Assembly: GCA_009192285.1 (NCBI GenBank)
Contig: CM018604.1
Location: forward strand, 992,001 to 1,056,000
Length of the DNA stretch: 64,000 nt
Direction of reading: 5' to 3'
Source: Morchella semilibera
Lineage: Eukaryota > Ascomycota > Pezizomycetes > Pezizales > Morchellaceae
The position numbers were made by a program, and so were the translations under genes. This document shows, one piece after another, positions 1-12,405 of this stretch. Under the pieces are notes generated by a model. It was not told where the DNA came from and did not search any database. It saw nothing but the letters and a program-made list of their open reading frames with translations. The stretch's first letter is position 1. Each line of letters begins with the position of its first letter.

Positions 1-1030
1 CAACAAGATATCTAATCAAGTAACTAAGAAGATGATCGTGGGCCCGAATTAAATTCCGCGGCTCGGTACCCCAATATTCTCACCGATATGCGAGGCGGCC
101 GATAAAACACATCCAGGGAATTACCGAGTATCGTTTGTTCCATCCGAGCTTGGGTACATGTACCTACATACATACGCACGCGCTTTGAGCTGACAGCTGC
201 AATATTCGCCTTGACGGGTTAAGCCCCCCCCAAAAAAACCCGCCCTTAAAAATAACCAGTACGGCTATCTGGGGAGTCTGTTTCTTTTGCGTCTGAGAAA
301 CAAACTATAACTTGCGGTGAGTTTGAACTTTGAAGCACATACAAAAATGGACGAGACAGAAGGAAGGGCTTCCCCATTTTTGCCTGCAACTGATTGGCGC
401 GCTTAATGATACCTTGCATCTTCTGGCGTGCATAGAGCCTGGTAGAACCTACCTACTTGGTACTGATAACGTAGATTATCTTAATCGGTACGAATATGGA
501 CAAGTCAGGCAGGGTCGGAGGAAGTTCCCGTGCCATGGATCCAAAACCCGGGGATAAAACGTGATGTCTAAGACAACGCTACCGATTTGCTCACAGGGTG
601 TTGGATATGAATTTAGGTACCCAGGTACCTGCAGTAGGTGTCACATATAATCAAACCTAAAACTAATAGGGTACGGTAGCCTATTTTACACTACAAACGG
701 TCGTGGGTATGGGGGGTCAATATACGGTGATGAAGAGAGAAAAGTTTTTAATTAATACCAGGGTGGGTGAATTCGGAGACTTCTAATTAACTCAAATCAT
801 TCAGGTTTATATTTCTGACGTAGCAGACAACGTATTTCCCGAAACTAGATGTACTATTTGTAAAGCCAAGGTCATTGGGCAGATAATATGTGGTGCGACA
901 TTGGCATAAAACGCAGGGATCTAAAGTCCTAGGCTGTGAAACATTGGTTGAATGACTTCAAGTGTAGAGTTAAACCAAAAAATTGTTCAAAAAATATATT
1001 GTTAATCTGGAACAAGTTTTTTTGTCTCAG
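1..1030. other. Intergenic, no gene seen
   Basis: No ORF here has protein-like composition or splice signals that I could join. The stretch holds one copy of the TACATGTA palindrome at 155-162. The remainder is the 3' flank of the F-box gene that ends at 1031. Confidence 0.6.
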
Positions 1031-2660
1031 TCACAGAGGTCGGGTGTACACCTCGCCCGTATTTGCGTTTTTCCCGATTATCCACCGTTCCCAATGTTTT
1101 CTCTGGGCCTGGGAAACAGCGATCCCATAATCCACCAGGTCCTCCTCAGGAACATCCTCATCAATTGTTCCAAGGCTTCCAAGACTAGCGTTAGCATAGC
1201 CACAGGATGATATACCGCTAGATGACCCTGTATCTTCTGATGAAGTGAACACATTCCCGTATATAACATCATCGTCCGCTTGAGATGGATGTATGTCGAA
1301 TGAGCGAGTGCTTGTATTATCAGTCTCCACCTCATCGAAATCCCTCTCGCTACTAGTGTCGCTGTATGTTTCGATAAAGGCTTCCTTGCGAATATATTCC
1401 GCCTCATAACCAATATCCTGTAAACCAACCCATTCCAGTCGCTTCATGGATGCCTTCAACGCAATTGCCACATCCGTCCACCTGCCATCCACGAGGTATA
1501 CCTCTGATAATCTTAGACCCTTCAGGGTGTTACGATGTCTGTGAGCAATTCCGATAATATCTTCGGCTCTCAACATCCACGAGCCTACCCCCAGAATACG
1601 GAGCTTTGCCCAAGTAGTTCCGTGAAATACGTCATCGAGTGGAAGACGTACAGGTAAGCCAGGCGTAAATCTAAGGTATAATGTCGATAAATTCTCTGTG
1701 TACGAGCAGAATAGCTTGAAAAATTCAGAAAGTGGTGATATATGGCCTTTCAGGCGGGTTTCGGCCGTGTCTAAGTAGCTTCGATCGGGTCTTTCATCAA
1801 ACGTGATGTCCAGATGCGAGAGCTGACCCCAGTTTTTTGCGACTAAACTGGAACGTTGCATTCCGGAGGTTATCTGCAGTAAACTCTGCGGGCTTAAGGT
1901 TGGGCTCGAAAATGATGATACAGGTGGGTTCCCGTATAATACGGCCAGAAGTAAAGTATCCACAGCATGTCGGCATGCAGGAATCCAGCGGCAATCAATG
2001 AACTCCCAATCGTCAAAGCTGGATGCGAGATTTCGCAAAACGATATCTTTATGTACCATGACAGAGAGTAACTGAATCTGCTGTAGAGATGTGAATGCTT
2101 TCATTGCTTTTTTGAGAACAATCAGATCGTGTGAACTATTCATAACTTCTTGCTGCTCCTTGAATACGGTTGGATAATAGAAGGGCTCCTCGAACATTAT
2201 TTGACGAAGCTTGTTGGAAAATCGAATAGAACGGTCTGCTCTAAAGGTCTCAAAATCTTGATCACCTATTCTCTAAATTAATGTCTGAGAAGGAATTTAG
2301 CTTGGAAAGAGCTTTCGCCTTACCCTCAAAATAAAGGTACGGCATCAGGTACACAAATTTTTTGACATGTCTTGCAAGCTCAGGGTGCTCAGCTAATTGT
2401 TCTAATCGGTCGAAACTTTTTATATTGAATCTTAATCCTATACTTCTGAAGAGATACGGCGCAGCCAGCTCGCTGAATCTCTTACAAACTAGTCGCAGGC
2501 GGGCAAAATGCTGTTTTGAATTTATATGTTCCGGTTTGTATGGGCGTGGGCGCGCCCATGGATTTGCACGTGGAAGCTCATGAAGTCCAGGCTCGAATTG
2601 ATCGAGAATTTCGTTGAAGACTTCTGCCGGAAGAGTTTCCATTGTATGAGGTTTATGCAT
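1031..2660 (-). CDS. F-box protein with leucine-rich-like C-terminal region (two exons)
   Basis: Exon 1 is 2660-2324 and exon 2 is 2265-1031. They are joined by a 58 bp intron with donor GTAAGG and acceptor AATAG, which restores one frame of 523 residues. The N-terminus carries an F-box (LPAEVFNEILDQFE at about residues 10-23, then LRLVCKRFSELAAPYLFRSI). By family knowledge this would bind Skp1 in an SCF ubiquitin ligase, with the remainder recruiting substrate. The middle resembles the irregular leucine-rich region common in fungal F-box proteins (repeated L..L.L segments). The last 130 residues are acidic and Ser/Thr rich, possibly phosphorylated. The start at 2660 precedes the F-box directly; an alternative Met seven residues in is possible. 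The substrate is unknown. Fungi carry many such genes, so orthology cannot be assigned from sequence alone. Confidence 0.82.
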
Positions 2661-3705
2661 TCAATACGAGGCAGCGAACGTGGGGTAGAAGAAAGGGTAG
2701 AATCCCGAAGATCTTCAGAAGGGATCTATCCAGGGAACGAGGGGAGCCAAGAATAGTTGAAAACTTGAAATACGACGAGCAGATAATGAAAGTTTGAGGT
2801 GCAAGGGCGAAGTGGTCAGAGACCTGCCATTTAATAAATATCTACCAAGGACATTAGGCGCCGCCAGCCTAGCGCATAGGGATAAATTCCGCTTGAGATG
2901 AGCAGCTGGGGTGAGGGTTTACGAGCGTTCACTGGAGGATGTTCTGACAACAAGAGCCAGCAGTCGCACCAGGGGCAGTAGGGCAGTAGCCGTGGGAATT
3001 TTTGGAGTCTGCAAAAAATAATCCTTGTCTTCGTTCAAAAGAACGCGCTGTTGACAAGCCCAAAAAGAACTATCAGTCTGAGACGTAATAATCCAGAAAT
3101 CAGGGAGAGTGTGTGTGAAAGGAGGGATAGGATGTGTGAAAGCCACAGGGTGGTGAGGTAATGGGTTAGGGTTTGTGGGAGGGGAATAGGTACGGACGGG
3201 GGGGGTTGAAGATGATCCAAAGATAGAGTCGATGGAGGAGGGATCGCTGTTCCTTTTTCTCTGCGAATCCGGTATTATGATGTACCACACCAGTCGGCAC
3301 ATGACTTTGAGGACACCAAGTTATGTATGCACCAGCCCAACGGGTATGCACATCACCACCCTGTACTGTTTAGCCGCTCGCCAACCAAATCAATGCCAGA
3401 AACATCATCCCTCACCCAATCCTCTCCCGAGCCGAGCATCTTCTCCACACCCTCTTCCCCATCTTCACTCTCACCTCAAGTGTTCATAATTGGCATTTAG
3501 TGTTCAGGGGGGAAGCAACGTGTGCATGAACTGGACTCCCCTGCATTAATTGTATTCACTCCCGCTCACCAGCCTCAATTCTGCAGTGATAGATAGTATC
3601 GATGCTGGCGTCCCAAATAGAGACATTTACATGGCTTAGTCTAGCTCCCTAGAAAGCAATGAGCGATCAGGTTCCTGCACGCAGACGACATGGTTATGTA
3701 TGTAA
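2661..3705. other. Intergenic upstream of the F-box gene
   Basis: This stretch contains several small overlapping ORFs on both strands (for example 2919-3302 minus), made mostly of Pro/Ser/His-rich translations of C-rich DNA. None looks like a real protein. A telomere-like GGGTTAGGGTTT lies at 3163-3174. The F-box promoter is expected here, but no defined element is recognised. Confidence 0.5.
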
Positions 3706-4077
3706 TTGATTCGAGGTCACTTACATAGAAACATCACCGAGATGCCCCTGCAGCTTCCTTCAAACAATTCATCTTTTTGCTGTATAAGCTCCATGGAGAA
3801 AAAAGTTGTATTCACGGACCAATGCTTGATTGACGCGACATTCGGCTTACTTGCAAAGGAATACTCAGGAAACTTGCAGGAAAGTGAGGAAGAGAAAATC
3901 CCTCAGCAATGCCTCGAGCACATCAATTCGATACTGTTACCCCTACTAGAGCTGGGAATTATTCTGCGATCGATTGCATTGGTGAAGGATCCAGGACTAC
4001 AACTCTTGTCATCAGAATCTGACCCTATGGTTGCTGTCAAGACAGAAAAAGATCTCTTACTAAAAACTTCCCCATGA
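3706..4077 (+). CDS. Hypothetical small protein, weakly supported
   Basis: This ORF would encode 123 residues. From about residue 30 (MEKKVVFTDQCLIDATFGLL) the composition is balanced and the predicted structure helical, unlike the low-complexity ORFs around it. I do not recognise a family. It has no clear signal peptide or membrane helix. It could be one exon of a spliced gene or a chance ORF, since no neighbour or conserved motif supports it. An internal Met near 3793 is the more natural start if the gene is real. Confidence 0.25.
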   Translation: MIRGHLHRNITEMPLQLPSNNSSFCCISSMEKKVVFTDQCLIDATFGLLAKEYSGNLQESEEEKIPQQCLEHINSILLPLLELGIILRSIALVKDPGLQLLSSESDPMVAVKTEKDLLLKTSP

Positions 4078-5118
4078 ATCTACGCCTCAGTGCGTACATT
4101 AATAGCCACCGGCGTAGAGTGACGAATACAAAATAATTAAACAAAAATTGTGACACTGGACTGGTTTGGGGTGAAAAAGGAAAGGTTTTGGACTACAAGA
4201 GCCATGCATTCGGAGAAATACGTGGTGATAATGTCGATCAGGGGAAGATAGAGCGAGAAAGCCCGTGTTCTACACAATAGTCAAAAATAATCAGCTATAT
4301 TCAAGATGCAGACATGTGGGAGCATCGCAACGTGTAACACAGGGAAAAGCAGGGAAAAGTACTTAAAATGAAATGACATAACTCATGATCAAAATTGGCG
4401 TGGTACATGAGACCAGTCAGTAAGAGAATTGGACTTACGATGCATGATCTCTGCAGAGAAGTAGGATATGGTGGTGCTGGTGTTGATGATGATGATGATG
4501 ATTGTAGAGGTGCACGGTGGTGGTAGTGGTATGCTGACGTATCGTATCTGACTGGTTTGATGACGACCATCAACCATCTCATGGTAGTACAAGACGCATA
4601 GAACATCCCGTAAAACGTGGTCTACGCCTGAGTTACTTGCATAAAGATATCACAAAAAGGGAAAATCGATTTCAAAAACTACATAACTACATCGCAGGTT
4701 TTAGTTATGCACTATGACCCTATTTCACATTAGTTCATGATAGAATATTGAGACACTCAAGCGCACATTAACTGTAACAAGAACCTCTGATGGTGAATTT
4801 AATCAGCCAGGCCCAGAACTTCGTTACAAAAATGCAAGGTTTATATTATTGGCCGCCCTCAGGCTTGCGAGTAAACAATAATAAACAAAGTAGCCTTCTC
4901 GATTTCTGCATTCATGCTAGTGCAATGGTGACGATGCCTTATCCAGCGTTGACATCTGCCATCATACTGCGTGCAGTCTCCAGATCACTATGCATATGCA
5001 GCCGTGCTTTTTGATCCAGCTATGATCTATGAGCCGCGTTTATCGACAAATATCATAGCCGGTGGATACTAAGCCCCTGGCCAAGTGCAAATGATCTGCG
5101 GGAGGGATTGTGCACCCT
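4078..5118. other. Intergenic, nothing recognised
   Basis: The stretch is AT-leaning unique sequence with a short (ATG/GAT)n run near 4485-4502. No coding, RNA or mobile feature could be supported. Confidence 0.5.
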
Positions 5119-5736
5119 TTAAGACGTGTGGGGTTCATAAGGCCGAGGAATCATCCTAGCTTTAATGGTTCCCCCCCGTATGTCGCGCGCGACATCTGGA
5201 AGTGAAATGAAATGAAACTGTGTCTGCATCGCGTAGTTCTGGACAGCAGTTGCTGACAACGACCGTATATGGTTAGACAGCCATCGCAAGAAGCCTTGTG
5301 TGTCGTGGTATGGAATATGTGGGGAAGCTGGCATCCCGTTGTCAGGATGAGGTGTCGTTCGGATTAACGTCGCTAAGTTTACTAAGGGATCCGAGACACC
5401 CACGTTCACATGCCATGCATTTCGGGGGATTTCTCCCTTCTCTTGGTTCTTTTCTTTTTCTTTTTGGAAACTCCCGAAGGAGCCTCCTTCTCTATCATTC
5501 ATATCATGCATGCCTCTACATGGCCGACTACAGCTCCCGGCTTCATAGATTAAATCTCCCCTGATGACTGCAGTTGGCCACACCAGCGATCCAGGATCTG
5601 GACAAATGCCTACCAGTACGTAGTACATGCCCCTTTTTATATTTACAAAATGACAACAGTTGGTGTTGATTCTAGTTCCTGCAACATCAGCACGTAAAGT
5701 ACTTCCTTCGGTTGTAGGGGTCGAGTGAGAAGACAC
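5119..5736 (-). CDS. Uncharacterised 205-residue ORF, doubtful
   Basis: This is an uninterrupted frame of 205 codons with mixed composition and one charged stretch (QKEKEKNQEKGE). I recognise no domain, signal peptide or membrane helix, and nearby introns or homologous neighbours do not support it. Its length is above chance for this region, so it is listed, but it may be non-coding. Confidence 0.22.
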   Translation of the reverse strand: MSSHSTPTTEGSTLRADVAGTRINTNCCHFVNIKRGMYYVLVGICPDPGSLVWPTAVIRGDLIYEAGSCSRPCRGMHDMNDREGGSFGSFQKEKEKNQEKGEIPRNAWHVNVGVSDPLVNLATLIRTTPHPDNGMPASPHIPYHDTQGFLRWLSNHIRSLSATAVQNYAMQTQFHFISLPDVARDIRGGTIKARMIPRPYEPHTS

Positions 5737-8605
5737 CCTTCACGCAACCTTGGCAGAGTGATGTCTTCTCACTTACCCAAAGTACAACGAGCCACTTGAT
5801 ATAATTCCTATTTACCGAGTTGGGCTAAAGGGGGAAAACACACGTACACCTTACGAGCAGGTGAACGGCAAAAGATGAGGACAACAGAATGAGCAGGCAT
5901 ATGAATCGAAGGAACAGCAACGAGTGCAGAATGGATGCATGAGTGGCACGATTCTCAATCTCAGTTTCAGCAGGGTAACATGTATTTACGTCAAACACCC
6001 TGCCAAAGGATTCCAAACAAAATTAAATAAAGAAAGTAATGAGGAAATAAGAGCCATCAATATTAAGCATGGGACTACAACTATCTCGCCCAGCGAGTAA
6101 GAGACAACTGAGACAATTATTTTACGGATCGTTGGTCAAATCCTACACTTTCATAGTCTGTATGCATACTACTGCCCGTGGCGCATGGATGGCATTGACT
6201 CAGGGAATGCTGAGGGGAAATGCTTTCAGCTCCCTGTGTAATGCACCACCACAACAACCATAATGCGATGTTGTTGGCGCTTTCAACCAATACTTCACGG
6301 CTATATTTCAATTACAATACCAACATCGGATGTTTACGGCAAGGTATGCAGCTACTGCCTCGCCGACCAGTTTGCAAGTTGAACCTGGCTACATAAGTAC
6401 AACGAGCCTTTTGATCCCGCCTATTGAGTGGAATGTAAAGAATAATACGAGGAATCACAAGGGAAATTAATGATTTACATACGATGATGCGACACAACCT
6501 ACATATGCCTAAAATGGGATAAGCACTGCCAGCTATAGGTCTCTTGATAGAAGTAAACAAGTGAGAGGACTATCTATCCGTCCGCTCAAACCTATCTCTG
6601 AACTATCGTCAGATGACGGTGAGATGGCCGTCTTTCTATAAATGGCCTTGCAACCCTCACTATCAATTTTTCGCTCTTGGCGTAAAAGGCGCCTATTCTT
6701 GGTCGAATTGGCGTTAAGCAACTCTGGCCACCCAATTTATGAGTTGTCCATTCTGACTTGCCTGCGTGGTGCGATCCTTTGACTGGCTAGTCCTCTAGAT
6801 CTAAAAGTGATGAGGTTGAACGATTATCAACATTGAGATTTGCTTTTACAAAGCTAATGCAAGACGCTTGTTTCCGAGGAGGGCTGTAATTATGTAGGTG
6901 ATTCAGCCGCAATTATCTGCAGAAGCACAAGCAGCAGCGGTTCATCTGGTAATTTTAGTGTGAATCGTGATCAACGATTTGACTGCATCAACCTCTGTAA
7001 AGATCCACATGTGATCTTGTCCCACCACAATGCAGCACCTTGTAAGAAAATGCCCCCGGATTGGACTGCAGAAAGCTTGTTCTTCCAGTGTTGTGGCTGG
7101 TATCCTGTTATTTTTGGAAATTCTGGTGCACCTTAGGTTTAGTGTACCTGCAAGTAGACCGAAAATGCATAGTATGTATGAAGAGAACCTGAGAGATTCC
7201 CGCACTAAGATACCTATAGGATGAGTTCCATTGAATAGGTCTTTAAAACAAAATGGCTGGTCTGTTATAAAAGAAGACTAATCTGCCACTGGGGTGCATT
7301 AGTGAGTGAGATATCATGACCAGGCTCCGCGCCCCCCTCTATGCTGCAATTGTTTGGTCCAAAGGGACTACATTTTTTCGTAGATATGTATCTGCACCTC
7401 ATATTTAGTGTGATTCTTAACCGTTTCAGTTTATTTTCAATTAGGGGGAACTCAAAAAGTGTTGATTGGTTCTGATCTAGCGTAGATTAATCACGAGTCA
7501 TCACTCATCATGACATATGATCGTGATCTGCATGTCCAACACATTTCTTGAGACCTTTATATAACATCTAACTAAATGCAACCAGTAACCCAATACCATC
7601 CGATTCCTTGACAGTCAACAACATTGCCCTCCTGGCAGTATTTTTCTCACACAAACCAAGAGAACCTTACGTATTGAAACTCTGAAACATGAGGGGTACC
7701 GAGGTACACCTGCAAGGGCCGATCTACACTTAGTCTATATGCTAATTATAATAACAAGAATACATATTTGATATACCTAGAGGTATTCCAAAACTATTCG
7801 CCTATACGACACTCATTACACTATCCAGGAAATCGGTATTATGATTATGCTGCATGTATGTATGCAGTACCACAACCCTTTTCTTTTTCTATTTTCCTTT
7901 TCCCTGTTAGAGTTTTCCGATGAGTGATACAAACAAAGCCTTCCCGTAATTATCTCGAAAATCTAACTGACAGATAGAGGAATCTAGACTACATGTACAC
8001 GCACTTCTATGTGTACATATCATTTTTAATCGCCTTCAAGACACTGAGAGAGAGCAAAAAAGCAAAAAGAAAAAAAAGAAAGAGAGGGAAAAAAAAAAAC
8101 AATATATCTCCGGAAACTCGCAATAGGTTGATCATCAAGTACTTATAAAATATAATAAAAAAACACGGAATTCCCGTAATTATGAGGCGAATTTACTGTG
8201 AGATTAGCACATGCGTATTTCTCCAACAAAAAAAGAAAAAGGGCCTAGTAGTAAGACGAACCGCGGAAACAACAAAAAAACATGGGGTGATTTGAAAGAA
8301 AGAAAAAAAGATCGTGATAGGGGTTTGTTGCCCACTCGGGTCGTACGTGAACCTTTGCCGGGGAAAAGGTATCAGGGTCATATGGTTCTCAGTGCAACCG
8401 GGTTATGCTTAAAAGATGCCAATGGGTAGGAACAACACGGTAGTTCTCATGCTATAAGGATAAACATTTTTCCATAGCCCCGGTCGGTGTGGGTCTTTCT
8501 TCGTTGGGCGAGAGCTGCAGGGTATATTGAAAAAGTCGGAACTTATCAAGAAGGCTGGACAGATCTAGAAAGATCTAGTATCGCGGGTCAAAACAGTTGT
8601 CCCTA
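5737..8605. other. Long gene-free stretch
   Basis: No ORF longer than about 90 codons has protein-like content here. An A-rich, purine-rich tract lies around 8045-8105 and a TACATGTA palindrome at 7990-7997. No repeat ends, tRNA or splice-linked exons were found by eye. Short hidden exons cannot be excluded. Confidence 0.5.
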
Positions 8606-8689
8606 TAGCACTATGGCTATATTAAGTGTCACAGGGCGCCTATCATGATTTGCGCCCGGCCCGGGTCTGATTCCCGTGTGCTGGTTTTT
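8606..8689 (+). pseudogene. Decayed tRNA-Gly-like copy (tRNA pseudogene or tRNA-derived SINE head)
   Basis: The segment aligns by eye with the intact tRNA-Gly at 51783-51866. Shared blocks are GTCACAGGGCG, TGATTTGCGCCCG, GCCCGGGT and GATTCCCG, followed by a T run as in the intact gene. The anticodon region is shortened, so no GCC anticodon remains, the T-loop is altered and the acceptor stem no longer pairs. It retains traces of the intron hairpin (TATCATGATT), suggesting it came from a DNA copy or pre-tRNA carrying the intron. No long SINE body is evident downstream. Confidence 0.6.
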
Positions 8690-9766
8690 ATTATTATCAT
8701 AAAGGAGACTTTTATTCTTTTGAAAAGGAGTAACCCTCCGGGTAAAGAGCGTGGTAGAGACCCTCGACCAATAGCTTGACCCGGTATCAGACGCAGACTG
8801 GTTCAGAATTCGGGGTTGCGGGTTAAGCAAAATTATCGATACCGAGTGATTTTTCGTGATACAAGTCTCAACCCAATAGGAAGCTATATCTGCGGTCGAG
8901 TGATAAACTGTGATCATTGGCCTCACCACAAAACTCAGGGGCATACTCAGGGATAACCGGGGTATTGGTAAGTGATGCAACAGCAAAACTACTGCAGTAC
9001 TGTACAGTATCTCTAAGTGTGGGCTCTTGTTGTATTAATATAGCCTTTTGTGTTGGTGAAATAACCCTTGTATAAGGAACCTGCCCCTGTTACAGAGAAA
9101 TTTCAGGTCTTGTACGTGGGTAAATGCCTCCAGATACTCCACTAGTGCGGATTCCATTGAATATTGTGTTGTGAGATGTTGGTATTTTGATGGTTTTGGC
9201 GTTTAAGCCAAGCGTTGCTCTCTAGGGCAAGCGCTGCATCACTTGTCGATACCCTCAGGTACATTGTTTTTGGCTTGAATTTTATCTAGGATCTATTGTA
9301 TACTCTTGCCCTTACTTTTGTCAATTATAGGTGCGCCAGCGCCAGCGCCTCCACCCACCATACACCATAACCTAAGTCCAATCCTCCAAAATCCACCGCG
9401 AAAAAGCAAGTCAGTGACTAAGCGTCAGCCCTAAAACAAACATTTAGACAAACATAAGTACTAGAGGGATGATTGTATGAATGAGATGTACTGCAATAAA
9501 ACTTGCAAATGGAAAGCCGGAAGGCAAGCAAAACACCAAAACACAGAATTGCCAAGCCATTCATCATTATCGCAACTTTTACCAAATAGCCGGGGAAAGG
9601 ACGTAGTGATGCCGATGTTACGATAAATAAAGTCGATAAAAGAAAGGGAAAAAGAAAAAAAAAAAGTAAAAAAAACTGCTAACATCCTACCAGCCAACAA
9701 TATAAAAAGCAGTACCACCACCAGCCCATAAAAACATTGATCATAATTGTCCTGTTTAATACCTGA
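8690..9766. other. Intergenic and 3' flank of the WD40 gene
   Basis: No gene is supported here. A minus-strand ORF at 9461-9721 is hydrophobic only because it reads an AT-rich 3' flank containing a long A-rich tract at 9650-9675. Most of it is likely 3' UTR of the WD40 gene that ends at 9767. Confidence 0.45.
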
Positions 9767-12405
9767 TTATACCTTGACTCCCCAGATCCCCCTTCCACCG
9801 AGCACACCCAACCATTCACCACCACCACTCGCTCCGCTTGGGCTCCAAGAAATGTTGTTAACCTCATAGTCACACCTCCAGCTTGCGACCGGTATTCTTT
9901 CTTGATTTGGCTGCCCCAATCCACCAGCACCACTAGTACCGCCGGGGGTACTATTAGCTGGCCCAGTTGGGTTATTGATTAAATCCCAAATCAGAACTTG
10001 GCAATCGTCTGCTCCGGCGGCAATGATACCACGACGTGTGGGATTCCATTCAACGCAATTAACACTGTTGTTGTGACCCTTTAGCTCTATCAGGGCCTGT
10101 CCTGGTTGGCGGACATCGAGAATGCGGACTATGTTGGAGTCTTGCGAAAATGTTGCGATTAGGTGGGAATCATGTGGTGAAGCTATAGTATGATTTGTTA
10201 GCTAGACCATGAATGATATCGAGTCTAGAAGGCCCGGGGGGGGGGGCAACAAACCAGCTAGTCTTAGCAATGGCGGTGGAGATCCACCACCGCCTACAGG
10301 GGATCCACCATCTTCCTTTGAAGAATCACCGCCGAGACCTTTACCGACACCAGGCTCATAAATAATAGTACTGTGTTCTAGGCTTCGAAGGTCGAACATG
10401 CGGACACTCCCGTCCGCTCCGCAACTGGCAAACACATCTAAGGACCCACTCATAAACCGCACATCATAAACCTCTTTATCATGGGCAATGAGTTGAGTTT
10501 TCGCCGTTAATGTTGGGATATCCCAGATAGTGCAAGTGGTATCGATAGAACTTGTGATTATCAAGCTAGGACTAATCGGGTTCCAGTCCAAACTTGTCAG
10601 AGGAGCAGTAAAGTCAGTGCTCTTACTGTTCGATAATAACGCAAGAGGTGTGAGTTTCTGCGCGGTCGGGTCGCGCAACGTGTTGCTACGAGTAATGGAG
10701 TTACCCGCAGCCGCAGAAGAGGAAGACGGGCCTGACGGCGCACCGGGCATAGACCAGAGACGGAGGTGATCACCAGAAGTAGCGATCAGGTCGGTGAGAG
10801 CCTTAGTAGTGCTGGCAGGCTCCCAAAGAATTCGGGTGATTGGGTATGTATGGGATGCTTCGGCGAGTTTAGAGAATTCTAAAGAAGGAGCGGGTGGAGG
10901 GGTGTCGCCGTGGCTGACATTTACAGGAGTAGGTCTGGTATCAAGAATTTGGATCTATAACGGTTAGTTCACCTGTTGCATAATCTTCAAGCTCCTTAGA
11001 ACAATGATATCCAGCAAAGGCATCCAACAATTGTTTGGACGAGACAATGCTATCATGTTGGGGTTTCACACAACGAAATCTACACCCAAAGTGCACTTCG
11101 CCAAGTCTGATTTTATGTGTAGAACCGGCACCATAACATTGTTTCATCCCAGATATTACGACCAGCAGCAGGGAGAGGAGAGCTCACGTAATTATGACTA
11201 TCTTCCGCATAGCTGCACATGGCAACCCTTCCGTACCCTCCATTACTGACAGGCCATTTACACCAATCCAGTGCATACAGCGCGTATGGGCTCATCCATC
11301 GCCCATTGCCGACCGCTCCAATACCGCCAACCACATCCTCTCTCTCTCGGGTACTGGCATTGCTCCCTGTTGTCATTCCGGGCAATCCCATTCCAGAACT
11401 TACGGCAGCTGGATTACTTTGCTGGGATGAGCTTGGATACGTAGGCGTCAATGCTCCTGGATGCGTATACTTTCTTGCTCCACCTGCAGAAGGGTTGGGG
11501 TCCGAATCTCGTGGTAGGTTTGTATTAATGTTCGGAGAGTATTTGTTTGATGTTGAATGCGATAGTCCACCAGTCGTGCCGGTCCTATGCATAGACGGCT
11601 GTCCCTGTTGTGCTGGGATGCCGCCCCCGCTGCTAGTAGCTATCTGCGGGATTGCTCCCGGTGCTGTAGTGATGCTTTGGATCTGTGGCCTACCCCCTGT
11701 AGCTGAAGATGTTTGAGCAGCGTGGTATGCTTGATATTGAGATTGTTGTCCACCCGACGAATGTTGGGCCTGTAAAGAATCTGATGGTCTATGACCTGAG
11801 TAATCGCCTATAGGACTGGAATAAATATCCCCCTGATTGGATAAACTTGTGGGGGATGGAAAGTTAAACGAGAGGTTTTTCTTTGTCGGCTGCTGTTGGA
11901 TTTGCAATGGCGCAGGGAGCTTGTCTATGCTGCTTTGCGAGAGAGGAACACTGTTACCGAAACCGACACCACCAGCTGATGATGGGGCAGAGAAACCACC
12001 GGCGGAGACTGTACTACCCGAATGGATAGGTGTAATACCACCGCTAGAGGAGGAAGTGTTTACGTTCAGGTTACCTGAAGATGTCTGTACACGGAGTGAG
12101 GTGTCTCCTACACGAGAGGATTGCTGTTGTTGTTGTTGGCTATGTTGGGGCTGTTGGAAACTGCCGGCGGGCTTGGGGACGCCGATCCCAGCAAGGGCTT
12201 GGGCGGCTTGTATTAGGGAAGAGGATGCGGGGGGAGCCTCAGGAGAGTTGGTGTTAGAATGTGAGCGGTGGTGAAGGCCGTGGAGGGGCATTTCGGGAGA
12301 GGGGTATATGGGGAGAAAGAGGGACTCCACGAGGTGTGGTGCGTGTGGGGGGGGGGGGTGTGGAGAACGGGGGGGAGGTGGGGAGATGATTGGCGAGTTA
12401 CTCAA
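9767..12405 (-). CDS. WD40-repeat protein, WDR68/DCAF7 (Han11/TTG1/LWD) family
   Basis: Three exons: 12405-11188, 10955-10255 and 10182-9767. The introns are 10956-11187 (donor GTGAGC) and 10183-10254 (donor GTTTGT, branch GCTAAC). About 370 low-complexity residues (Pro, Gln, Ser, Gly) precede the conserved WD region. That region begins MSPYALYALDWCKW and continues with NYIQILDTR, ITRILWEP, DLIATSGDHLRLW, LTSLDWNP, TCTIWDI, HDKEVYDVRF, GADGSVRMFDLR, HNNSVNCVEWNP and DDCQVLIWDL. Those segments match the scaffold WD40 family that binds DYRK/HIPK kinases and CUL4-DDB1. The frame slips by one base at an A4 run (about 10918-10925) between LDTRPTPV and the next conserved block. With that base discounted all three exons stay in phase and the protein is about 777 residues. 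This is probably an assembly indel. Translation may instead begin at Met39 (12291). Confidence 0.85.

Noticed and set aside
2919-3302. 127-codon minus-strand ORF
   Set aside because: Pro/Ser/His-rich translation of a C-rich tract, with competing ORFs in two other frames and no motif.
11219-12274. Plus-strand ORFs of 165 and 145 codons antisense to the WD40 gene
   Set aside because: They lie opposite the conserved coding exon 1 and arise from its skewed Gln/Pro/Ser codons.
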